A stretch of DNA of 64,000 bases. Origin: Bacteroidia bacterium 43-41 (GTDB lineage: Bacteria > Bacteroidota > Bacteroidia > Bacteroidales > Dysgonomonadaceae). Location: assembly GCA_001898165.1 (NCBI GenBank), contig MKTD01000014.1, positions 161,730-225,729 on the forward strand, in the 5' to 3' direction. A program made the translations under genes and the position numbers. Position 1 is the first letter of the stretch; the number at the start of each line of letters is the position of its first letter. Of the stretch, positions 9,218-17,299 are shown piece by piece. The notes under the pieces are model-generated. The model had not been told where the DNA came from. It did no database searches and saw nothing but the letters and a program-made list of their open reading frames with translations.

Positions 9218-12200
9218 ATGAAAAAACTACTCCTCTTCTTAGCCCTTAGCCTATTGATATCTAAGGCTCCGGCAATGGATGACGCCCGGATGTTGCGTTA
9301 TCCCGATATTAACGGAAACCTGATCGCGTTTGTATATGCCGGCGACATCTGGACGGTCCAGGCGTCGGGCGGCACTGCCAAACGACTCACTTCACACGCG
9401 GGAATTGAACTTTTTCCAAAAATTTCTCCCGACGGAAAATGGATTGCCTTTTCGGCAGAATATTCCGGGAACCGCCAAATCTGGGTGATGCCCGCCGAAG
9501 GCGGAACAGCACGCCAACTCACGTTTTACAATTCCGAAGGCGTGATGCCGCCTCGCGGAGGGTTCGATAACGTGGTGCTCGACTGGACACCCGACAGCAA
9601 ACGCGTTCTCTTCCGTGCCAACCGTACCTCATTCGGCGAACGCAACGGAAAATATTTCACGGTAAGCATCAACGGCGGATTGGAAGAACCGCTCCCGATT
9701 GTGAACGGAGGTTTTGCCACATTCTCACCCGACGGCTCGCGACTCTGCTTCACACCGGTTGACCGCGAATTCCGCACGTGGAAGCGTTACAAAGGCGGCC
9801 GTGCTACCGAGTTGTGGACATACAACCTGACCAATAACACCTCACAGCAAATAACGCATTGGGCAGGCAGCGACCAATGGCCGACGTGGTACGGAGACCA
9901 TATTTTTTATGCATCCGACCAAGATACGCGCCTGAACATCTGGCGATACGACCCGCAAACCGGGGAGAACGTGCAGATAACGCATCACAAAGATTTCGAT
10001 GTGATGTGGCCATCGGGGCGGAACGGAAAGCTGGTGTACGAGAACGGCGGTTATCTTTACGTGCTTAACCTCGGCTCGGGAATATCCGACAAGATATCCG
10101 TTTCCATCAACTACGACAATCCCAATTTGCTGCCCTATTTTAAAAACGTGAAAGATTTCGTGGGCAGTTACTCGCTTTCGCCATCGGGAAAACGTGTGTT
10201 GTTTGACGCACGGGGCGATATTTTCTCCGTTCCGGCGGAAAATGGCGATATCGAAAACCTGACCCGCACACAAGGTATCCGGGAAATTTTCCCTGTATGG
10301 TCGCCCGACGGAAAAAATATCGCTTACTATTCCGATGCTACCGGCGAATACGAAATGTATCTGCTCGAAAACAAGAAAGGCGCACAACCCAAACAATTGA
10401 CAAAAGGTTCGAAAGCATGGAAATACACCGCTGAATGGTCACCGGACAACAAACACCTGGCATACAGCGACCGTACGCTTAAACTTTGGCTGGTGGATGC
10501 CGTCTCCGGCAACCAAACCGTCATTGACGAAGCATCGGCGGAAGAGATTCGCGATTATTCGTTTTCACCCGACGGCGATTGGGTGGCTTACAGCAAGTCG
10601 TTACCCAATTATCAATCAGCATTGTGGCTGTATCAGGTTTCTACCGGCAGGAAACACCAAGTTACCGACGCTTCGTTTTCCGACGGACAACCGGTATTCA
10701 GCCGCGACGGAAAGTTTCTGTTCTTCACCTCCAATCGCGATTTTAATCTGGCTTTCAGCAGTTTCGAATTCGATTACCTGTACAACAACGCCGGGCGCAT
10801 CTACGCTATACCGCTGCGGAACGACGGTACAACACTAACCCGATACAAAAACGACACGGAACCTGTTGGCGATGAAAAAGCCGATTCCATCCGGACCGAA
10901 AACAAAAGTAAACCGCCGTTGAAAGTTCAAATCGATTTCGAAAACATCCAGAACCGCATTGTGGCATTACCTGTCGAGGCAGGCAACTACCGCATCATCG
11001 GTGCAGTGGATGAGGGATTGCTCTACGCATCGGGGAACAAGGTTATGCGCTACCACATCAAAGATGAGAAAACGGAAGAGATTCTCGATGGTGCGGGCAA
11101 CGGAATCTTGAGTGCCAACGGAAAAACGTTTATTTACCGTTCCAACAACGATTATGCCGTAGCAAAAAATCAAACCGGACAAAAAGCCGGAGCATCCAAA
11201 ATAGATTTGACGAACCTGACCATGAAAATAGACCCGCGCAAAGAGTGGAACCAGATTTATGCCGATGCTTTCCGCATTTTCCGCGACTACTTTTACGTGA
11301 ACAACCTGCACGGTGTGGACTGGGAAGGAATACAAAGAAATTACGGGGCAATGTTGCCGTACGTTCCAAGCCGCTTCGATTTGGATTACATACTGAACGA
11401 AATCGTGAGCGAAACCAATACCGGACACACATACGTAGATTGGGGCGATATCGGCAAAGTTGACCGGATAAACGGGGGTTTGCTGGGAGCCGAACTGGAA
11501 GCCGATTTATCTGCCAGACGATACACCATTAAAAAGATATACGCCGGCGAGAACTGGAACGAAAGCCGCCGCTCACCACTTACCGAAAACGGCGTGAACG
11601 TAAAAGAAGGAGATTACCTCATCAGCATCAACGGTAAAGACCTCACCACCGATCTCAATCCGTATGAATTGCTCGAAAACCTGGGCGGCAGGCATGTAGA
11701 GCTGACGGTAAACAGTTCGCCCTCGACTTCGGGAGCAAAAAACTATACCGTAAAAACCATCACGTCCGAGCATGAGCTGCGCTATTTAGACTGGGTGAAT
11801 GAACGCCGTGCGATGGTGGATAAACTTTCGGGAGGGAAGATCGGTTACATCCACGTGCCCAACACCGCCATCGAAGGGAACCGCGAACTGTTCCGGGGAA
11901 TATATTCATACAACGATAAAGAGGCACTCATTATCGATGACCGTTACAACGGAGGAGGATTCATCCCCGACCGGATGATCGATTTGCTCAATCGCCGCAC
12001 GTTGGCATACTGGCATAGCAACGGACTTCCACAGCCGATGAAAACACCCGGCATAGCACACGATGGCCCAAAAGTTATGCTCATTAACGGATACTCGTCG
12101 TCCGGCGGCGATGCTTTTCCGTACTTCTTCAAGAAAACGGGCGAAGGGAAACTTATCGGTACGCGCACGTGGGGCGGGCTGGTAGGCATCTCAGGAAATG

Positions 12201-12463
12201 CGGGTCTGGTTGACGGAGGTTATATCTCCGTACCCATTTTCGGTATTTACGATGATCGCGGCAAGTGGATTATCGAAGGAGTCGGCGTATATCCCGATAT
12301 TGAAGTGGTTGACCGTCCCGAAACGTTGGCCAAAGGTAACGACCCGTCTATCGAAAAAGCGGTGGAAGTGCTGCTCAATGAACTGAAAGAAAATCCACGC
12401 AAACCGGTTCCCGCTCCTACTCCACCCGACAGGTCGAAATGGATTGATCAAGAGATAAAATAA
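9218..12463 (+). CDS. Secreted tricorn-type S41 peptidase
   Basis: 1,081 aa from the ATG at 9218; a TTG at 9188 extends the frame but would spoil the signal peptide (MKKLLLFLALSLLISKAPA). The order is that of tricorn protease: PD40 propeller blades (repeated FSPDG, WSPDGK, FSRDGK units) to about 600, a tricorn core domain, a PDZ domain (VKEGDYLISINGKDL), then the S41 peptidase. Candidate catalytic residues are H737 (NTGHTYVDW) and the Ser in the SSSGGD motif at 960-965. Archaeal tricorn trims peptides from the proteasome; the signal peptide places this bacterial homologue in the periplasm. 15 bases separate it from the aldo/keto reductase. Confidence 0.92.
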   Translation: MKKLLLFLALSLLISKAPAMDDARMLRYPDINGNLIAFVYAGDIWTVQASGGTAKRLTSHAGIELFPKISPDGKWIAFSAEYSGNRQIWVMPAEGGTARQLTFYNSEGVMPPRGGFDNVVLDWTPDSKRVLFRANRTSFGERNGKYFTVSINGGLEEPLPIVNGGFATFSPDGSRLCFTPVDREFRTWKRYKGGRATELWTYNLTNNTSQQITHWAGSDQWPTWYGDHIFYASDQDTRLNIWRYDPQTGENVQITHHKDFDVMWPSGRNGKLVYENGGYLYVLNLGSGISDKISVSINYDNPNLLPYFKNVKDFVGSYSLSPSGKRVLFDARGDIFSVPAENGDIENLTRTQGIREIFPVWSPDGKNIAYYSDATGEYEMYLLENKKGAQPKQLTKGSKAWKYTAEWSPDNKHLAYSDRTLKLWLVDAVSGNQTVIDEASAEEIRDYSFSPDGDWVAYSKSLPNYQSALWLYQVSTGRKHQVTDASFSDGQPVFSRDGKFLFFTSNRDFNLAFSSFEFDYLYNNAGRIYAIPLRNDGTTLTRYKNDTEPVGDEKADSIRTENKSKPPLKVQIDFENIQNRIVALPVEAGNYRIIGAVDEGLLYASGNKVMRYHIKDEKTEEILDGAGNGILSANGKTFIYRSNNDYAVAKNQTGQKAGASKIDLTNLTMKIDPRKEWNQIYADAFRIFRDYFYVNNLHGVDWEGIQRNYGAMLPYVPSRFDLDYILNEIVSETNTGHTYVDWGDIGKVDRINGGLLGAELEADLSARRYTIKKIYAGENWNESRRSPLTENGVNVKEGDYLISINGKDLTTDLNPYELLENLGGRHVELTVNSSPSTSGAKNYTVKTITSEHELRYLDWVNERRAMVDKLSGGKIGYIHVPNTAIEGNRELFRGIYSYNDKEALIIDDRYNGGGFIPDRMIDLLNRRTLAYWHSNGLPQPMKTPGIAHDGPKVMLINGYSSSGGDAFPYFFKKTGEGKLIGTRTWGGLVGISGNAGLVDGGYISVPIFGIYDDRGKWIIEGVGVYPDIEVVDRPETLAKGNDPSIEKAVEVLLNELKENPRKPVPAPTPPDRSKWIDQEIK

Positions 12464-12478
12464 AAAACTTAAAAAACT

Positions 12479-13468
12479 ATGGACAAGCGTGAATTTATTA
12501 AAAAAAGTATTGTTGGGGCAGTAGCTATCGGCACATCGGGAGCAGTTTCCACAACGTTTGCCGACACCACAGAGAGACCCCAAAAAGCCGGGACATTGAA
12601 AAGGAAGCTGGGGAAAACCGGATTCGAAGTTTTCCCCGTAATTTATGGTGGAATCATATCTATGCAGGACGGACAAAAGGCTTCGGACAATTACGTCGCT
12701 TGGGCCCTGGACAGAGGGATCAACTACTTTGATGTGGCTCCCAGTTACGGAGACGCGGAAGAAAAGCTCGGGAATTCGTTAAAGCCCTACCGAAAAGATA
12801 ATTTTCTGGCTTGCAAAACCACTCAAAGGTTACGTGAAAGTGCGGAAAAGGAATTTGAAAAATCACTACAACTGTTACAAACCGATTATTTTGATGTATA
12901 TCAGCTGCACAGCATCAGCACACCGGAGGATGTAGAACAGATTTTCGGGCCGGGCGGCATCATAGAAATGGTGGAAAAAGAAAAACAACGCGGACGGATC
13001 CGCAAAGTAGGCTTTTCGGCACACTCGCAGGAGCAGGCTATCCGGGCCATGTCGATGTATGATTTCGACACGATGATGTTTCCCACCAATTGGCAAATGA
13101 TTAAATTGGATGGATGGGGAACCGGAGCCGTAAACGAAGCAAAAAGACGCGGGATGGGCGTACTGGCTATAAAAGGATTGATACACCGCCGCTGGATGGA
13201 AAATGAGAAAAAAGATTCCCGGTATCAGAAATCGTGGTGCAAACCCATCGATGTGGAAAATCGGGAATTTGGCGTTGCCGCCCTGAAGTTCACCTTTCAG
13301 GCAGGAGCAGATGTAATTATCCCGCCCGGCGACTTCCGTAATTTTTCGTTCTGCGTAGATCATATCGGGGAAATTTTAGAGGCTCCCTTATCGAGAAGAG
13401 AGAAGACATTGCTCGATAACGAATTTCTGGCAGTAAAGGATTATCCGTTCTTCGACCCGAGGACATAA
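12479..13468 (+). CDS. Aldo/keto reductase with N-terminal export-like segment
   Basis: 329 aa. The AKR barrel begins near residue 40 (KLGKTGFEVFPVIYGG) and shows the catalytic tetrad regions: FDVAPSYGDAEEKLG (Asp and Tyr), FLACKTTQ (Lys) and DVYQLHSI (His). The N-terminus, MDKREFIKKSIVGAVAIGTSGAVS, resembles a Tat signal in outline but has Lys-Arg instead of the Arg pair, so export through Tat is uncertain. The substrate is unknown. It ends the alcohol dehydrogenase-tricorn-AKR operon, followed by a hairpin terminator. Confidence 0.88.
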   Translation: MDKREFIKKSIVGAVAIGTSGAVSTTFADTTERPQKAGTLKRKLGKTGFEVFPVIYGGIISMQDGQKASDNYVAWALDRGINYFDVAPSYGDAEEKLGNSLKPYRKDNFLACKTTQRLRESAEKEFEKSLQLLQTDYFDVYQLHSISTPEDVEQIFGPGGIIEMVEKEKQRGRIRKVGFSAHSQEQAIRAMSMYDFDTMMFPTNWQMIKLDGWGTGAVNEAKRRGMGVLAIKGLIHRRWMENEKKDSRYQKSWCKPIDVENREFGVAALKFTFQAGADVIIPPGDFRNFSFCVDHIGEILEAPLSRREKTLLDNEFLAVKDYPFFDPRT

Positions 13469-13481
13469 GGGAAAATAATGT

Positions 13482-13495
13482 ACTTGCGAAAGTTC
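13482..13495. repeat. Solo copy of a 14-base repeat end (ACTTGCGAAAGTTC)
   Basis: These 14 bases are identical to 32615-32628, the right end of the 210-bp inverted-repeat element described there. No partner end is visible here. It sits 14 bases after the aldo/keto reductase stop, and with following bases it forms a small CTTGC...GCAAG hairpin. Confidence 0.4.
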
Positions 13496-13524
13496 AGCAA
13501 GCCTCATTATAATTGATGAGTTTA

Positions 13525-13558
13525 TCCCTAAAAATCATGATTTTTAGGGATTGTTTTG
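13525..13558 (+). terminator. Perfect 26-bp palindrome acting as likely terminator
   Basis: Bases 13525-13550 are an exact palindrome (left half TCCCTAAAAATCA) followed by TTGTTTTG. RNA would fold into a hairpin with a T-rich tail, ending the upstream operon. The -33 element of the next promoter abuts the palindrome. Confidence 0.65.
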
Positions 13559-13581
13559 TATCGGTTGCCCCGCTATTTTTG
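13551..13581 (+). promoter_or_regulatory. Bacteroidota-type promoter for the methyltransferase gene
   Basis: TTG at 13551-13553, a 20-base spacer, and a perfect -7 element TATTTTTG at 13574-13581. Transcription would start about 20-25 bases before the ATG at 13611, which also supports that start over the TTG at 13551 that lies inside the promoter. Confidence 0.65.
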
Positions 13582-13610
13582 TACAATATCCACGTATAAA
13601 TAGCAAAGCA

Positions 13611-14408
13611 ATGAACCATAAAATATTAGATACAAAACACGGCCACTGGATTTTGGCCAAAATGGGCAAAAGGGTACTGCGCCCCGGAGGGAAAGAACTC
13701 ACATTGAAGTTAGTAGAAAACTTAAATATCAAGAGTACGGACAATGTGGTGGAGTTTGCCCCCGGAATGGGATTTACAGCTTCTATCGTGTTGCAAAAAC
13801 AGCCCCATAGCTATACCGGCATTGAGTTGAATGAAGAAGCCACGCGAAAATTGGAGAAACGGATAAGCGGGGAAAACCAGAGAATAATTAATTCAAATGC
13901 AACAGAAACCTCCCTGCCCGAAAATTTCGCAGATGTTGTTTACGGTGAAGCCATGCTTACCATGCATGCAGATGTCAAGAAATCGGCCATTGTAAAAGAA
14001 GCTTACAGAATTTTAAAAAAAGGCGGCCTGTACGGCATACACGAACTGAGCTTATTCCCGGATGAACTGGAAGAGAAGTTGAAGATCGATATCAAAAGGG
14101 GATTGATGCAAAGCATCCAGGTGAATGCAAGGCCATTGACAGAAAAGGAATGGGTTGCAATAGTAGAAGATGAAGGATTTAAAGTTGTGCGGATCGAAAA
14201 AAATCCGATGATCCTGCTCGAACCTAAACGGATTATCGACGACGAAGGGTTCTGGAGATTCTGTAAGATTGTGTTTAACATCCTTACTCATCCCCAAGAA
14301 CGAAAGCGGATTTTGGAAATGCGCCGCGTTTTTAAGAAATACAAAGAACACATGGCAGCCATAGTTATTGTAGCTGAAAAACGGGAAACGCACTGTTCAA
14401 ATCACTGA
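13611..14408 (+). CDS. Class I SAM-dependent methyltransferase
   Basis: 265 aa from the ATG at 13611. The SAM-binding motif I is VVEFAPGMGFTASIVL; the acidic motif II is in YTGIELNEEA, and later motifs lie in FADVVYGEAMLTMHADVKKSAIVKEAYRILKKGGLYGIHEL. The catalytic domain resembles UbiE/COQ5-type enzymes, but the acceptor cannot be assigned. The 3' end overlaps the convergent VOC gene by 7 bases. It is a single-gene unit with its own promoter. Confidence 0.85.
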   Translation: MNHKILDTKHGHWILAKMGKRVLRPGGKELTLKLVENLNIKSTDNVVEFAPGMGFTASIVLQKQPHSYTGIELNEEATRKLEKRISGENQRIINSNATETSLPENFADVVYGEAMLTMHADVKKSAIVKEAYRILKKGGLYGIHELSLFPDELEEKLKIDIKRGLMQSIQVNARPLTEKEWVAIVEDEGFKVVRIEKNPMILLEPKRIIDDEGFWRFCKIVFNILTHPQERKRILEMRRVFKKYKEHMAAIVIVAEKRETHCSNH

Positions 14409-14821
14409 TTTGCAGCATTGTAATTAATCATCCAACAGATTCCGAATCTATCTTTCAAACTACCGAAATAGTCGCCCCAAAACTGGTCGGCCATAGGCAT
14501 CTCCACCTCACCGCCTTCGGATAGAGCTCCGAAGAGACGATCTGCCTCTTCCCGGCTTTCGGGGAAAATACTGATGTAGTTATTGTTTCCCTGAACAAAC
14601 GGTTGTCCGGGAAAAATGTCGGAACCCATCAAAAGATCATTCCCTACAGGAAGTGCCACGTGCATGACTCTGTTTTTTGCTTCTTCGGGAATTTCCATGC
14701 CGGGAGTCTCGTTCATTTTGTGAACTCCGCCTAAGAATTCACCGCCAAAAACAAATTTATAAAAATTGAATGCCTCTTCGCAAGTACCGTCAAAATTGAG
14801 ATAGGGATTTAATTTTGTCAT
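14402..14821 (-). CDS. VOC family protein (PhnB-like)
   Basis: 139 aa, one glyoxalase/bleomycin-resistance-like fold of the PhnB type: starts TKLNPYLNFDGTCEEAFNFYKFVFGGEF, then RVMHVALPVGNDLLMGSDIFPG, and ends WGDYFGSLKDRFGICWMINYN, the usual C-terminal signature. Members include metal-dependent isomerases and ligand-binding proteins; no activity can be given. It is the last gene of a leftward operon with the epimerase-like and metallopeptidase genes (33-base gap). Confidence 0.88.
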   Translation of the reverse strand: MTKLNPYLNFDGTCEEAFNFYKFVFGGEFLGGVHKMNETPGMEIPEEAKNRVMHVALPVGNDLLMGSDIFPGQPFVQGNNNYISIFPESREEADRLFGALSEGGEVEMPMADQFWGDYFGSLKDRFGICWMINYNAANQ

Positions 14822-14854
14822 ATTTTTTTGATTTTTAAATTGTTATAAAAATCA

Positions 14855-15808
14855 TTATCTTCTTTTTCTGATGCTGTTTTTTTCTTTTTCTCTAATGGCT
14901 TTCAACGAAGCTTTAATGGCTTTTTCGGAAGTATCGTACTGAAATTCATAACCCGCATCCTGAATCTTCTTAGATGAGATACGGCTTCCACCCAGAATCA
15001 TACCCGCTGCTTCGCCCAGAATCAGACGCATTAAAAACGAAGGGATGTGAGGCATAAAATAAGGCCGTTTCATCACCTTTGCCAACGTATGCATAAAATC
15101 GGCATTACTGATAAATTCCGGCGAAACCGCGTTATATACCCCTTTCATATCAGTATCTTCAATAGCTTTCAGATACATCCGGCAAAGGTCTTCGATATGT
15201 ATCCACGTCAAATACTGCTTGCCGCTCCCGATGGGTGCGCCCAACCCGAAACGAATGGGAAGGATTAGTTTCCTGAATGCGTCGCTGTTTTTTGAAATCA
15301 CGAAACCTGTACGAAAAACCACGGTACGGACACCGAGTTGTTCCTGAAAATTGAAAGCGGCCGTTTCCCATTTACGGCAAGTCCGGCTCAGGAAGTCATT
15401 CTCGGTGGGGGCATCTTCCTCGGTGTATGTGTTGTTGGTTATTTTCACGCCGTAATACCCGATTGCTGAAGCAGAGATAAAGGCTTCGGGCTTTTTGTCC
15501 ATCGATTTAACGGTGTCGAGCAAAAGTTGTGCGGTTTGAACACGGCTTTCCACGATACTCTGTTTTTTAAGCCTTGTCCATGGATCTTCTCCAATATTCG
15601 ATCCCGCCAGATGGATAATGATATCGGCTTGTCCAACGGCTTCTTTTTCTATTTCGTTTCGCTGATAATCCCATCTGTACCGGGGTATCTCGGCTTTTAC
15701 AAATCGTTCGCGGCTAAGCCAAATCACCCTGTATCCTTTCTCGATAAGCAATCGCGATAGTTTTCTTCCTATTAAGCCCGATCCCCCTGTTATTAAAATT
15801 GTTTTCAT
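14855..15808 (-). CDS. TIGR01777-type NAD(P)-dependent epimerase/SDR protein
   Basis: 317 aa. N-terminal Rossmann motif ILITGGSGLIGRKLSRLL and downstream IIIHLAGSNIGEDPWT, typical of the SDR39U1/YfcH group of extended short-chain dehydrogenases. A DUF1731-like C-terminal region includes RPYFMPHIPSFLMRLILGEAAGMILGGSRISSKKI. The substrate of this group is unknown. It follows the metallopeptidase gene by 16 bases and precedes the VOC gene. Confidence 0.9.
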   Translation of the reverse strand: MKTILITGGSGLIGRKLSRLLIEKGYRVIWLSRERFVKAEIPRYRWDYQRNEIEKEAVGQADIIIHLAGSNIGEDPWTRLKKQSIVESRVQTAQLLLDTVKSMDKKPEAFISASAIGYYGVKITNNTYTEEDAPTENDFLSRTCRKWETAAFNFQEQLGVRTVVFRTGFVISKNSDAFRKLILPIRFGLGAPIGSGKQYLTWIHIEDLCRMYLKAIEDTDMKGVYNAVSPEFISNADFMHTLAKVMKRPYFMPHIPSFLMRLILGEAAGMILGGSRISSKKIQDAGYEFQYDTSEKAIKASLKAIREKEKNSIRKRR

Positions 15809-15824
15809 CGCAGAGCAGTTTGTT

Positions 15825-16508
15825 TTATCTCCGGCTTCCGCTCATGGCAATCATAATGTAGTATAATAGTGTTGCCAGCGAACTCAAGGCGGCCACAACA
15901 TAAGTATATCCTGCCCAACGCAAAGCATCCGTAGCCTGCGAGTGGTTGCTTACATCGGTAACACCTGCACTGCTTAGCCAGATCAACGCCCTGTTGGTCG
16001 CATTTTTTTCTACCGGAAGTGTTATAAAGCTAAACAGGGTTGTTAAGGCAAATAAGCCGATCCCTATCCAAAGCAATGCCGGGAAAGTTGTTATTGTAAT
16101 AATCCCGAGCAGCAATATCCACGTGACCCACCTCGAAGATGCACTCACAACGGGTACTAAAGCCGAACGCATTTTCAGAGGCGCGTAACCTTTGGCGTGT
16201 TGCAAAGCGTGTCCCGTTTCGTGAGCCGCCACAGCAGCTGCGGCAACACTATTGCTCCCGTAAACCGGCTCGCTCAGATTGATGGTTTTATTGGCAGGGT
16301 TGTAATGGTCGGTAAGCTGGCCGCGGACCGAAATAACCTGAACGTCGTATATACCGTTGTCATGAAGCATTTTTTCTGCCACATCCCTGCCCGTCATACC
16401 GTTTCTCAGGGGAATTCTTGAATATTTTTTAAACCGGTTCTGCAACGTAATCTGCACACCAAAACCTGCTACTGCAATTAAAATCAATAAAAACCAAACA
16501 GCACTCAT
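15825..16508 (-). CDS. Neutral zinc metallopeptidase, YugP-like
   Basis: 227 aa from the ATG at 16508 (MSAVWFLLILIAVAGFGVQI gives the expected N-terminal membrane segment); the longer frame back to 16601 adds 31 unlikely residues. The zinc motif is H96-E-T-G-H100 with H104 nearby (AAHETGHALQHAKGYAPLKMRSALVP), the arrangement in the DUF2070/YugP family. Two or three hydrophobic segments follow (WVTWILLLGIITITTFPALLWIGIGLFAL and a C-terminal one). It is membrane-bound with unknown targets and is first in the operon with the epimerase and VOC genes. Confidence 0.87.
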   Translation of the reverse strand: MSAVWFLLILIAVAGFGVQITLQNRFKKYSRIPLRNGMTGRDVAEKMLHDNGIYDVQVISVRGQLTDHYNPANKTINLSEPVYGSNSVAAAAVAAHETGHALQHAKGYAPLKMRSALVPVVSASSRWVTWILLLGIITITTFPALLWIGIGLFALTTLFSFITLPVEKNATNRALIWLSSAGVTDVSNHSQATDALRWAGYTYVVAALSSLATLLYYIMIAMSGSRR

Positions 16509-16630
16509 GTGATAATTTTTTAGATCATTTTTTATTAAACGCAAAACACCTGCAAAATGTTTTCTACAGATTGAATGTGCAAAAGTCATACCAAAATTCA
16601 ACGGGCAGATATAATATACCTGACTGAACT

Positions 16631-17275
16631 TCAGTTCACAATACCTTTCAGCATCGGTACAAACCGAAAATAACCCGCACCGGTGGTCGTATAGTTTTTA
16701 TCGTCGGTTTTTTCAACCACCATCATCTCCTGTAACTTTTCACCTACCGGCACCACCATTCTCCCCCCTGTCGCAAGCTGCTCCAGCAGTTTTTCCGGAA
16801 TTTCCGGCGCCCCGCACGTAATAAGAATACCATTGAATGGAGCATATCGGGGTAATCCGTCAAATCCATCACCGTGGATCAGGACGGCATCTTTATATCC
16901 CAGTGCCGACAAATTCTCTTTCGCCGTCAGATAGAGTTTTTTGTGTCTTTCAATGCTGTAAACCCTGTAACCCAATTCACACAGGATAGCCGCCTGATAT
17001 CCGCTTCCGGTACCAATTTCAAGAACTTTGTCACCCTTCTGCATTTTCAACAAACCGGTCTGCATGGCCACGGTGGTGATCTGAGAAATAGTTTGCCCCG
17101 ATGCAATAGGCAATGGCTCATCCCGATAGGCGGCATGTCTCTGGTCTTCACCCACAAACAGATGGCGGGGCACGCTTTTCATAGCCAGAATAACCTCATC
17201 CGCAATGGCACATTTTCCGGCTATTTGATCCATTACTTCATATCGCAAACTTTGTTGAAAAAGATCATCATCCAT
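16631..17275 (-). CDS. pcm: Protein-L-isoaspartate O-methyltransferase
   Basis: 214 aa, full length. It methylates L-isoaspartyl residues of damaged proteins using SAM so they can revert. Visible family blocks: VPRHLFVGEDQRHAAYRDEPLPIASGQTISQ, the SAM loop VLEIGTGSGYQAAIL, and GDGFDGLPRYAPFNGILITCGAPEIPEKLLEQL. It lies 24 bases downstream of purA and ends the leftward fur-purA-pcm unit. Confidence 0.95.
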   Translation of the reverse strand: MDDDLFQQSLRYEVMDQIAGKCAIADEVILAMKSVPRHLFVGEDQRHAAYRDEPLPIASGQTISQITTVAMQTGLLKMQKGDKVLEIGTGSGYQAAILCELGYRVYSIERHKKLYLTAKENLSALGYKDAVLIHGDGFDGLPRYAPFNGILITCGAPEIPEKLLEQLATGGRMVVPVGEKLQEMMVVEKTDDKNYTTTGAGYFRFVPMLKGIVN

Positions 17276-17299
17276 ATTTGCTTGCTTCCAGGCGTTTTG

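Noticed and set aside
12479..12560. Tat signal on the aldo/keto reductase
   Set aside because: The motif has Lys-Arg, not the Arg pair; noted as uncertain and not counted as a Tat client.
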